From assembly GCA_949775045.1 (NCBI GenBank), contig OX459108.1, positions 13,663,711 to 13,727,710 of the forward strand: DNA of 64,000 bases. Reading direction: 5' to 3'. Every line of letters begins with the position of its first letter. Positions within the stretch are counted from its first letter, which is position 1. Source of the stretch: Metridium senile (taxonomy: Eukaryota > Cnidaria > Anthozoa > Actiniaria > Metridiidae). Under the pieces are notes generated by a model that saw nothing but the letters and a program-made list of their open reading frames with translations, was not told where the DNA came from and made no database searches. The translations under genes and the position numbers were made by a program. Of this stretch, positions 28,344 through 42,385 are shown piece after piece.

Positions 28344-28506
28344 TGTAAAGACTTAAAATGTAAACAACCAGAGAAACTCTCTTAGCCTCTATTTAGTATA
28401 TTTGAACCACAATTAAGACCGAGTGAGTTATTACAAAACAAGCGAGGTTTCTGATGGTTGCGATTCCTCCTTCGCGCAAGGCACGTCGGGAATTCTCGTT
28501 GTAACA
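28344..28506 (-). repeat. 5' LTR of the BEL/Pao element
   Basis: Identical to 21867-22029. It would hold the promoter for the - strand transcript. A primer binding site should lie just inside, at about 28320-28343, but I could not match it confidently to a tRNA. Confidence 0.95.
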
Positions 28507-29361
28507 ATCACCTATACCAACACTTGTTTTATATACACTATGCTCACCTATACCAACACTTGTAAACACCATGATCACCTATACCAACACTTGTAAACAC
28601 TATGCTCACCTATACCAACACTTGTAAACACTATGCTCACCTATACCAACACTTGTAAACACTATGCTCACCTATACCAACACTTGTAAACACTATGATC
28701 ACCTATACCAACACTTGTAAACACCATGATCACCTATACCAACACTTGTAAACACTATGATCACCTATACCAACACTTGTAAACACCATGATCACCTATA
28801 CCAACACTTGTAAACACTATGATCACCTATACCAACACTTGTAAACACCATGATCACCTATACCAACACTTGTAAACACTATGATCACCTATACCAACAC
28901 TTGTTTTATATACACAATGATCACCTATACCAACACTTGTAAACACCATGATCACCTATACCAACACTTGTAAACACTATGATCACCTATACCAACACTT
29001 GTAAACACTATGATCACCTATACCAACACTTGTAAACACCATGATCACCTATACCAACACTTGTAAACACCATGATCACCTATACCAACACTTGTAAACA
29101 CTATGATCACCTATACCAACACTTGTAAACACCATGATCACCTATACCAACACTTGTATAAACACTATGATCACCTATACCAACACTTGTAAACACTATG
29201 ATCACCTATACCAACACTTGTAAACACTATGATCACCTATACCAACACTTGTAAACACTATGATCACCTATACCAACACTTGTTTTATATACACAATGAT
29301 CACCTATACCAACACTTGTAAACACTATGATCACCTATACCAACACTTGTTTTATATACAC

Positions 29362-32300
29362 AATGATCACCTATACCAACACTTGTAAACACCATGATCA
29401 CCTATACCAACACTTGTTTTATATACACAATGATCACCTATACCAACACTTGTAAACACCATGATCACCTATACCAACACTTGTAAACACCATGATCACC
29501 TATACCAACACTTGTAAACACTATGCTCACCTATACCAACACTTGTAAACACTATGATCACCTATACCAACACTTGTTTTATATACACAATGATCACCTA
29601 TACCAACACTTGTAAACACTATGATCACCTATACCAACACTTGTTTTATATACACAATGATCACCTATACCAACACTTGTAAACACCATGATCACCTATA
29701 CCAACACTTGTAAACACTATGATCACCTATACCAACACTTGTAAACACTATGATCACCTATACCAACACTTGTAAACACCATGATCACCTATACCAACAC
29801 TTGTAAACACTATGATCACCTATACCAACACTTGTAAACACTATGATCACCTATACCAACACTTGTTTTATATACACAATGATCACCTATACCAACACTT
29901 GTAAACACTATGATCACCTATACCAACACTTGTTTTATATACACAATGATCACCTATACCAACACTTGTAAACACTATGATCACCTATACCAACACTTGT
30001 TTTATATACACAATGATCACCTATACCAACACTTGTAAACACCATGATCACCTATACCAACACTTGTTTTATATACACAATGATCACCTATACCAACACT
30101 TGTAAACACTATGCTCACCTATACCAACACTTGTAAACACTATGATCACCTATACCAACACTTGTAAACACTATGCTCACCTATACCAACACTTGTAAAC
30201 ACTATGATCACCTATACCAACACTTGTAAACACTATGTTCACCTATACCAACACTTGTAAACACTATGCTCACGTATACCAACACTTGTAAACACTATGC
30301 TCACCTATACCAACACTTGTAAACACTATGTTCACCTATACCAACACTTGTAAACACTACGCTCACCTATACCAACACTTGTAAACACTACGCTCACCTA
30401 TACCAACACTTGTAAACACTATGCTCACCTATACCAACACTTGTAAACACTATGCTCACCTATACCAACACTTGTATAAACACTATGCTCACCTATACCA
30501 ACACTTGTAAACACCATGATCACCTATACCAACACTTGTAAACACCATGATCACCTATACCAACACTTGTAAACACCATGATCACCTATACCAACACTTG
30601 TAAACACTATGATCACCTATACCAACACTTGTAAACACCATGATCACCTATACCAACACTTGTAAACACTACGCTCACCTATACCAACACTTGTAAACAC
30701 CATGATCACCTATACCAACACTTGTAAACACTATGATCACCTATACCAACACTTGTAAACACCATGATCACCTATACCAACACTTGTAAACACCATGATC
30801 ACCTATACCAACACTTGTAAACACTACGCTCACCTATACCAACACTTGTAAACACCATGATCACCTATACCAACACTTGTAAACACTATATGCTCACCTA
30901 TACCAACACTTGTAAACACTACGCTCACCTATACCAACACTTGTATAAACACTATGCTCACCTATACCAACACTTGTAAACACCATGATCACCTATACCA
31001 ACACTTGTTTTATATACACAATGATCACCTATACCAACACTTGTAAACACTATGCTCACCTATACCAACACTTGTAAACACCATGATCACCTATACCAAC
31101 ACTTGTTTTATATACACAATGATCACCTATACCAACACTTGTAAACACTATGCTCACCTATACCAACACTTGTAAACACTATGCTCACCTATACCAACAC
31201 TTGTATAAACACTATGCTCACCTATACCAACACTTGTAAACACTATGCTCACCTATACCAACACTTGTAAACACTATGATCACCTATACCAACACTTGTA
31301 AACACCATGATCACCTATACCAACACTTGTAAACACCATGATCACCTATACCAACACTTGTAAACACTATATGCTCACCTATACCAACACTTGTTTTATA
31401 TACACAATGATCACCTATACCAACACTTGTAAACACCATGATCACCTATACCAACACTTGTAAACACTATGATCACCTATACCAACACTTGTAAACACTA
31501 TGATCACCTATACCAACACTTGTAAACACTATGATCACCTATACCAACACTTGTTTTATATACACAATGATCACCTATACCAACACTTGTAAACACTATG
31601 ATCACCTATACCAACACTTGTAAACACTATGATCACCTATACCAACACTTGTTTTATATACACAATGATCACCTATACCAACACTTGTAAACACCATGAT
31701 CACCTATACCAACACTTGTAAACACTATATGCTCACCTATACCAACACTTGTAAACACTACGCTCACCTATACCAACACTTGTATAAACACTATGCTCAC
31801 CTATACCAACACTTGTAAACACCATGATCACCTATACCAACACTTGTTTTATATACACAATGATCACCTATACCAACACTTGTAAACACTATGCTCACCT
31901 ATACCAACACTTGTATAAACACTATGCTCACCTATACCAACACTTGTAAACACTATGCTCACCTATACCAACACTTGTAAACACTATGATCACCTATACC
32001 AACACTTGTAAACACTATGCTCACCTATACCAACACTTATAAACACCATGATCACCTATACCAACACATGTATAAACACTATGCTCACCTATACCAACAC
32101 TTGTAAACACTATGCTCACCTATACCAACACTTGTAAACACTATGCTCACCTATACCAACACTTGTAAACACCATGATCACCTATACCAACACTTGTAAA
32201 CACTATGCTCACCTATACCAACACTTGTAAACACTATGATCACCTATACCAACACTTGTAAACACTATGATCACCTATACCAACACTTGTAAACACTATG

Positions 32301-34916
32301 CTCACCTATACCAACACTTGTAAACACTATGCTCACCTATACCAACACTTGTATATACCATGATCACCTATACCAACACTTGTAAACACTATATGCTCAC
32401 CTATACCAACACTTGTAAACACTATGATCACCTATACCAACACTTGTAAACACTACGCTCACCTATACCAACACTTGTATAAACACTATGCTCACCTATA
32501 CCAACACTTGTAAACACCATGATCACCTATACCAACACTTGTTTTATATACACAATGATCACCTATACCAACACTTGTAAACACTACGCTCACCTATACC
32601 AACACTTGTATAAACACTATGCTCACCTATACCAACACTTGTAAACACCATGATCACCTATACCAACACTTGTAAACACTATGATCACCTATACCAACAC
32701 TTGTAAACACTATGATCACCTATACCAACACTTGTAAACACCATGATCACCTATACCAACACTTGTAAACACTATGCTCACCTATACCAACACTTGTATA
32801 AACACTATGCTCACCTATACCAACACTTGTAAACACTATGATCACCTATACCAACACTTGTAAACACTATGCTCACCTATACCAACACTTGTAAACACCA
32901 TGATCACCTATACCAACACTTGTAAACACAATGCTCACCTATACCAACACTTGTAAACACAATGCTCACCTATACCAACACTTGTAAACACTATGCTCAC
33001 CTATACCAACACTTGTAAACACTATGCTCACCTATACCAACACTTGTATATACCATGATCACCTATACCAACACTTGTAAACTCTATGATCACCTATACC
33101 AACACTTGTAAACACTACGCTCACCTATACCAACACTTGTATAAACACTATGCTCACCTATACCAACACTTGTAAACACCATGATCACCTATACCAACAC
33201 TTGTTTTATATACACAATGATCACCTATACCAACACTTGTAAACACAATGCTCACCTATACCAACACTTGTAAACACAATGCTCACCTATACCAACACTT
33301 GTAAACACTATGCTCACCTATACCAACACTTGTAAACACTATGCTCACCTATACCAACACTTGTAAACACTATGATCACCTATACCAACACTTGTAAACA
33401 CTATGATCACCTATACCAACACTTGTAAACACTATGCTCACCTATACCAACACTTGTAAACACAATGCTCACCTATACCAACACTTGTAAACACTATGCT
33501 CACCTATACCAACACTTGTAAACACTATGCTCACCTATACCAACACTTGTAAACACAATGATCACCTATACCAACACTTGTAAACACTACGCTCACCTAT
33601 ACCAACACTTGTATATACCATGATCACCTATACCAACACTTGTAAACACTATGCTCACCTATACCAACACTTGTAAACACTATGCTCACCTATACCAACA
33701 CTTGTATATACCATGATCACCTATACCAACACTTGTAAACACAATGCTCACCTATACCAACACTTGTAAACACTATGCTCACCTATACCAACACTTGTAA
33801 ACACAATGCTCACCTATACCAACACTTGTAAACACTATGCTCACCTATACCAACACTTGTAAACACTATGCTCACCTATACCAACACTTGTATATACCAT
33901 GATCACCTATACCAACACTTGTAAACACTATGATCACCTATACCAACACTTGTAAACACTACGCTCACCTATACCAACACTTGTATAAACACTATGCTCA
34001 CCTATACCAACACTTGTAAACACCATGATCACCTATACCAACACTTGTTTTATATACACAATGATCACCTATACCAACACTTGTAAACACCATGATCACC
34101 TATACCAACACTTGTAAACACTATGATCACCTATACCAACACTTGTTTTATATACACAATGATCACCTATACCAACACTTGTAAACACTATGATCACCTA
34201 TACCAACACTTGTTTTATATACACAATGATCACCTATACCAACACTTGTAAACACCATGATCACCTATACCAACACTTGTTTTATATACACAATGATCAC
34301 CTATACCAACACTTGTAAACACTATGATCACCTATACCAACACTTGTAAACACTATGATCACCTATACCAACACTTGTTTTATATACACAATGATCACCT
34401 ATACCAACACTTGTAAACACTATGATCACCTATACCAACACTTGTTTTATATACACAATGATCACCTATACCAACACTTGTAAACACTATGATCACCTAT
34501 ACCAACACTTGTAAACACTATGATCACCTATACCAACACTTGTAAACACTATGCTCACCTATACCAACACTTATATAAACACTATGCTCACCTATACCAA
34601 CACTTGTAAACACTATGCTCACCTATACCAACACTTGTAAACACTATGCTCACCTATACCAACACTTGTAAACACTATGCTCACCTATACCAACACTTGT
34701 AAACACTATGCTCACCTATACCAACACTTGTAAACACTATGATCACCTCTACCAACACTTGTAAACACTATGATCACCTCTACCAACACTTGTAAACACT
34801 ATGCTCACCTATACCAACACTTGTAAACACCATGATCACCTATACCAACACTTGTAAACACCATGATCACCTATACCAACACTTGTAAACACTATGCTCA
34901 CCTATACCAACACTTG
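29362..34916. repeat. Higher-order block 1 inside the satellite
   Basis: Marker variants in this block recur in the same order 5,629 bp later: CACGTATACC 30271/35900, CCAACACATG 32061/37690, ACTCTATGAT 33081/38710, TTATATAAAC 34571/40200 and GATCACCTCT 34741/40370. Every marker compared keeps the offset exactly, which implies a recent duplication of about 5.55 kb. Confidence 0.88.
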
Positions 34917-34990
34917 TTTTATATACACAATGATCACCTATACCAACACTTGTAAACACCATGATCACCTATACCAACACTTGTAAACAC

Positions 34991-37900
34991 AATGATCACC
35001 TATACCAACACTTGTAAACACCATGATCACCTATACCAACACTTGTTTTATATACACAATGATCACCTATACCAACACTTGTAAACACCATGATCACCTA
35101 TACCAACACTTGTAAACACCATGATCACCTATACCAACACTTGTAAACACTATGCTCACCTATACCAACACTTGTAAACACTATGATCACCTATACCAAC
35201 ACTTGTTTTATATACACAATGATCACCTATACCAACACTTGTAAACACTATGATCACCTATACCAACACTTGTTTTATATACACAATGATCACCTATACC
35301 AACACTTGTAAACACCATGATCACCTATACCAACACTTGTAAACACTATGATCACCTATACCAACACTTGTAAACACTATGATCACCTATACCAACACTT
35401 GTAAACACCATGATCACCTATACCAACACTTGTAAACACTATGATCACCTATACCAACACTTGTAAACACTATGATCACCTATACCAACACTTGTTTTAT
35501 ATACACAATGATCACCTATACCAACACTTGTAAACACTATGATCACCTATACCAACACTTGTTTTATATACACAATGATCACCTATACCAACACTTGTAA
35601 ACACTATGATCACCTATACCAACACTTGTTTTATATACACAATGATCACCTATACCAACACTTGTAAACACCATGATCACCTATACCAACACTTGTTTTA
35701 TATACACAATGATCACCTATACCAACACTTGTAAACACTATGCTCACCTATACCAACACTTGTAAACACTATGATCACCTATACCAACACTTGTAAACAC
35801 TATGCTCACCTATACCAACACTTGTAAACACTATGATCACCTATACCAACACTTGTAAACACTATGTTCACCTATACCAACACTTGTAAACACTATGCTC
35901 ACGTATACCAACACTTGTAAACACTATGCTCACCTATACCAACACTTGTAAACACTATGTTCACCTATACCAACACTTGTAAACACTACGCTCACCTATA
36001 CCAACACTTGTAAACACTACGCTCACCTATACCAACACTTGTAAACACTATGCTCACCTATACCAACACTTGTAAACACTATGCTCACCTATACCAACAC
36101 TTGTATAAACACTATGCTCACCTATACCAACACTTGTAAACACCATGATCACCTATACCAACACTTGTAAACACCATGATCACCTATACCAACACTTGTA
36201 AACACCATGATCACCTATACCAACACTTGTAAACACTATGATCACCTATACCAACACTTGTAAACACCATGATCACCTATACCAACACTTGTAAACACTA
36301 CGCTCACCTATACCAACACTTGTAAACACCATGATCACCTATACCAACACTTGTAAACACTATGATCACCTATACCAACACTTGTAAACACCATGATCAC
36401 CTATACCAACACTTGTAAACACCATGATCACCTATACCAACACTTGTAAACACTACGCTCACCTATACCAACACTTGTAAACACCATGATCACCTATACC
36501 AACACTTGTAAACACTATATGCTCACCTATACCAACACTTGTAAACACTACGCTCACCTATACCAACACTTGTATAAACACTATGCTCACCTATACCAAC
36601 ACTTGTAAACACCATGATCACCTATACCAACACTTGTTTTATATACACAATGATCACCTATACCAACACTTGTAAACACTATGCTCACCTATACCAACAC
36701 TTGTAAACACCATGATCACCTATACCAACACTTGTTTTATATACACAATGATCACCTATACCAACACTTGTAAACACTATGCTCACCTATACCAACACTT
36801 GTAAACACTATGCTCACCTATACCAACACTTGTATAAACACTATGCTCACCTATACCAACACTTGTAAACACTATGCTCACCTATACCAACACTTGTAAA
36901 CACTATGATCACCTATACCAACACTTGTAAACACCATGATCACCTATACCAACACTTGTAAACACCATGATCACCTATACCAACACTTGTAAACACTATA
37001 TGCTCACCTATACCAACACTTGTTTTATATACACAATGATCACCTATACCAACACTTGTAAACACCATGATCACCTATACCAACACTTGTAAACACTATG
37101 ATCACCTATACCAACACTTGTAAACACTATGATCACCTATACCAACACTTGTAAACACTATGATCACCTATACCAACACTTGTTTTATATACACAATGAT
37201 CACCTATACCAACACTTGTAAACACTATGATCACCTATACCAACACTTGTAAACACTATGATCACCTATACCAACACTTGTTTTATATACACAATGATCA
37301 CCTATACCAACACTTGTAAACACCATGATCACCTATACCAACACTTGTAAACACTATATGCTCACCTATACCAACACTTGTAAACACTACGCTCACCTAT
37401 ACCAACACTTGTATAAACACTATGCTCACCTATACCAACACTTGTAAACACCATGATCACCTATACCAACACTTGTTTTATATACACAATGATCACCTAT
37501 ACCAACACTTGTAAACACTATGCTCACCTATACCAACACTTGTATAAACACTATGCTCACCTATACCAACACTTGTAAACACTATGCTCACCTATACCAA
37601 CACTTGTAAACACTATGATCACCTATACCAACACTTGTAAACACTATGCTCACCTATACCAACACTTATAAACACCATGATCACCTATACCAACACATGT
37701 ATAAACACTATGCTCACCTATACCAACACTTGTAAACACTATGCTCACCTATACCAACACTTGTAAACACTATGCTCACCTATACCAACACTTGTAAACA
37801 CCATGATCACCTATACCAACACTTGTAAACACTATGCTCACCTATACCAACACTTGTAAACACTATGATCACCTATACCAACACTTGTAAACACTATGAT

Positions 37901-40545
37901 CACCTATACCAACACTTGTAAACACTATGCTCACCTATACCAACACTTGTAAACACTATGCTCACCTATACCAACACTTGTATATACCATGATCACCTAT
38001 ACCAACACTTGTAAACACTATATGCTCACCTATACCAACACTTGTAAACACTATGATCACCTATACCAACACTTGTAAACACTACGCTCACCTATACCAA
38101 CACTTGTATAAACACTATGCTCACCTATACCAACACTTGTAAACACCATGATCACCTATACCAACACTTGTTTTATATACACAATGATCACCTATACCAA
38201 CACTTGTAAACACTACGCTCACCTATACCAACACTTGTATAAACACTATGCTCACCTATACCAACACTTGTAAACACCATGATCACCTATACCAACACTT
38301 GTAAACACTATGATCACCTATACCAACACTTGTAAACACTATGATCACCTATACCAACACTTGTAAACACCATGATCACCTATACCAACACTTGTAAACA
38401 CTATGCTCACCTATACCAACACTTGTATAAACACTATGCTCACCTATACCAACACTTGTAAACACTATGATCACCTATACCAACACTTGTAAACACTATG
38501 CTCACCTATACCAACACTTGTAAACACCATGATCACCTATACCAACACTTGTAAACACAATGCTCACCTATACCAACACTTGTAAACACAATGCTCACCT
38601 ATACCAACACTTGTAAACACTATGCTCACCTATACCAACACTTGTAAACACTATGCTCACCTATACCAACACTTGTATATACCATGATCACCTATACCAA
38701 CACTTGTAAACTCTATGATCACCTATACCAACACTTGTAAACACTACGCTCACCTATACCAACACTTGTATAAACACTATGCTCACCTATACCAACACTT
38801 GTAAACACCATGATCACCTATACCAACACTTGTTTTATATACACAATGATCACCTATACCAACACTTGTAAACACAATGCTCACCTATACCAACACTTGT
38901 AAACACAATGCTCACCTATACCAACACTTGTAAACACTATGCTCACCTATACCAACACTTGTAAACACTATGCTCACCTATACCAACACTTGTAAACACT
39001 ATGATCACCTATACCAACACTTGTAAACACTATGATCACCTATACCAACACTTGTAAACACTATGCTCACCTATACCAACACTTGTAAACACAATGCTCA
39101 CCTATACCAACACTTGTAAACACTATGCTCACCTATACCAACACTTGTAAACACTATGCTCACCTATACCAACACTTGTAAACACAATGATCACCTATAC
39201 CAACACTTGTAAACACTACGCTCACCTATACCAACACTTGTATATACCATGATCACCTATACCAACACTTGTAAACACTATGCTCACCTATACCAACACT
39301 TGTAAACACTATGCTCACCTATACCAACACTTGTATATACCATGATCACCTATACCAACACTTGTAAACACAATGCTCACCTATACCAACACTTGTAAAC
39401 ACTATGCTCACCTATACCAACACTTGTAAACACAATGCTCACCTATACCAACACTTGTAAACACTATGCTCACCTATACCAACACTTGTAAACACTATGC
39501 TCACCTATACCAACACTTGTATATACCATGATCACCTATACCAACACTTGTAAACACTATGATCACCTATACCAACACTTGTAAACACTACGCTCACCTA
39601 TACCAACACTTGTATAAACACTATGCTCACCTATACCAACACTTGTAAACACCATGATCACCTATACCAACACTTGTTTTATATACACAATGATCACCTA
39701 TACCAACACTTGTAAACACCATGATCACCTATACCAACACTTGTAAACACTATGATCACCTATACCAACACTTGTTTTATATACACAATGATCACCTATA
39801 CCAACACTTGTAAACACTATGATCACCTATACCAACACTTGTTTTATATACACAATGATCACCTATACCAACACTTGTAAACACCATGATCACCTATACC
39901 AACACTTGTTTTATATACACAATGATCACCTATACCAACACTTGTAAACACTATGATCACCTATACCAACACTTGTAAACACTATGATCACCTATACCAA
40001 CACTTGTTTTATATACACAATGATCACCTATACCAACACTTGTAAACACTATGATCACCTATACCAACACTTGTTTTATATACACAATGATCACCTATAC
40101 CAACACTTGTAAACACTATGATCACCTATACCAACACTTGTAAACACTATGATCACCTATACCAACACTTGTAAACACTATGCTCACCTATACCAACACT
40201 TATATAAACACTATGCTCACCTATACCAACACTTGTAAACACTATGCTCACCTATACCAACACTTGTAAACACTATGCTCACCTATACCAACACTTGTAA
40301 ACACTATGCTCACCTATACCAACACTTGTAAACACTATGCTCACCTATACCAACACTTGTAAACACTATGATCACCTCTACCAACACTTGTAAACACTAT
40401 GATCACCTCTACCAACACTTGTAAACACTATGCTCACCTATACCAACACTTGTAAACACCATGATCACCTATACCAACACTTGTAAACACCATGATCACC
40501 TATACCAACACTTGTAAACACTATGCTCACCTATACCAACACTTG
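34991..40545. repeat. Higher-order block 2 inside the satellite
   Basis: Second copy of block 1, in direct orientation. The two are separated by only about 74 bp (34917-34990) and no difference was seen at the markers checked. After 40545 the unit order diverges from what follows block 1. Confidence 0.88.
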
Positions 40546-42131
40546 TAAACACTATGCTCACCTATACCAACACTTATAAACACTATGCTCACCTATACCA
40601 ACACTTGTAAACACTATATGCTCACCTATACCAACACTTGTAAACACAATGCTCACCTATACCAACACTTGTAAACACTATGATCACCTATACCAACACT
40701 TGTAAACACTATGCTCACCTATACCAACACTTGTAAACACTATGCTCACCTATACCAACACTTGTAAACACTATATGCTCACCTATACCAACACTTGTAA
40801 ACACAATGCTCACCTATACCAACACTTGTAAACACTATGATCACCTATACCAACACTTGTAAACACTATGCTCACCTATACCAACACTTGTAAACACTAT
40901 ATGCTCACCTATACCAACACTTGTAAACACAATGCTCACCTATACCAACACTTGTAAACACTATGCTCACCTATACCAACACTTATAAACACTATGCTCA
41001 CCTATACCAACACTTGTAAACACTATGATCACCTATACCAACACTTGTAAACACAATGCTCACCTATACCAACACTTGTAAACACTATGATCACCTATAC
41101 CAACACTTGTAAACACTATGCTCACCTATAACAACACTTGTAAACACTATGCTCACCTATAACAACACTTGTAAACACTATGCTCACCTATACCAACACT
41201 TGTAAACACTATGATCACCTATACCAACACTTGTAAACACTATGATCACCTATAACAACACTTGTAAACACTATGCTCACCTATAACAACACTTGTAAAC
41301 ACTATGCTCACCTATACCAACACTTGTAAACACTATGATCACCTATACCAACACTTGTAAACACTATGATCACCTATACCAACACTTGTAAACACCATGA
41401 TCACCTATACCAACACTTGTAAACACTATGCTCACCTATAACAACACTTGTAAACACTATGCTCACCTATACCAACACTTGTATACACCATGATCACCTA
41501 TACCAACACTTGTAAACACTATGCTCACCTATACCAACACTTGTAAACACTATGATCACCTATACCAACACTTGTTTTATATACACCATGATCACCTATA
41601 CCAACACTTGTAAACACTATGCTCACCTATACCAACACTTGTAAACACTATGCTCACCTATAACAACACTTGTAAACACTATGATCACCTATACCAACAC
41701 TTGTAAACACTATGCTCACCTATAACAACACTTGTAAACACTATGCTCACCTATACCAACACTTGTTTTATATACACCATGATCACCTATACCAACACTT
41801 GTAAACACTATGCTCACCTATACCAACACTTGTAAACACTATGCTCACCTATACCAACACTTGTAAACACTATGCTCACCTATACCAACACTTGTAAACA
41901 CTATGATCACCTATACCAACACTTGTAAACACTATGATCACCTATACCAACACTTGTAAACACTATGCTCACCTATACCAACACTTGTAAACACTATATG
42001 CTCACCTATACCAACACTTGTAAACACAATGCTCACCTATACCAACACTTGTAAACACTATGCTCACCTATACCAACACTTGTTTTATATACACCATGAT
42101 CACCTATACCAACACTTGTAAACACTATGCT

Positions 42132-42385
42132 CACCTATACGTTGCGTCATATATCTAGGCGACAAGTTGCTGCAACCTGTCGTAGTACTTGGGGACAATT
42201 TCCTTCATGTGACATCAAGTTGAATTGGTTTTTAATCTTTCTCCCACCACAAAATAATTGTTCTACATTCTTCCAAACTTTCGTAGCAACAAATAACACT
42301 ACGCAAAATAGATTGTAAGATGAATTACTTCAGTAAAAATTGACATTTACGGAAATCTTAGAATACTATTTTGAAATTTTGAGCA
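42132..42385. other. Right flank of the satellite, paralogous to 60520-60620
   Basis: GTTGCTGCAACCTGTCGTAG and GACAATTTCCTTCATGTG occur in both flanks just after the last 31-bp unit. The stretch then leads into the 3' end of TRIM copy A. No coding potential is credible; the short + strand frame starts inside the satellite. Confidence 0.8.

Larger units (their letters stand above)
21867..28506 (-). mobile_element. BEL/Pao LTR retrotransposon, complete, 6,640 bp
   Basis: Two identical 163-bp LTRs (TGTAAAGACTT ... TTGTAACA) bound a single long gag-pol frame on the - strand. The host flanks carry a 6-bp direct repeat, ATCACC, at 21861-21866 and 28507-28512. The target is a satellite unit (GATCACCTATACC), so the duplication is real in form, though the repetitive target makes it less decisive. 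With identical LTRs and an open frame the copy looks recent. The 5' LTR for transcription is the one at 28344-28506. Confidence 0.95.
28507..42140. repeat. 31-bp minisatellite array, right part (about 435 units)
   Basis: Same unit and variants as 19791-21866, plus two longer forms enriched here: TTGTTTTATATACACAATG and TTGTATATACCATG. Rare private changes (CACGTATACC, AACTCTATG, ACACATGTATAAAC, ACCTCTACC, CTATAACAACAC) act as markers. No gene is embedded. The last unit runs into TATACGTTGCGTCATATATC at the right flank. Confidence 0.97.

Noticed and set aside
19791..42140. CRISPR-like regular array
   Set aside because: Units abut directly with no unique spacers, the genome is eukaryotic, and there are no cas genes. 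It is a minisatellite.
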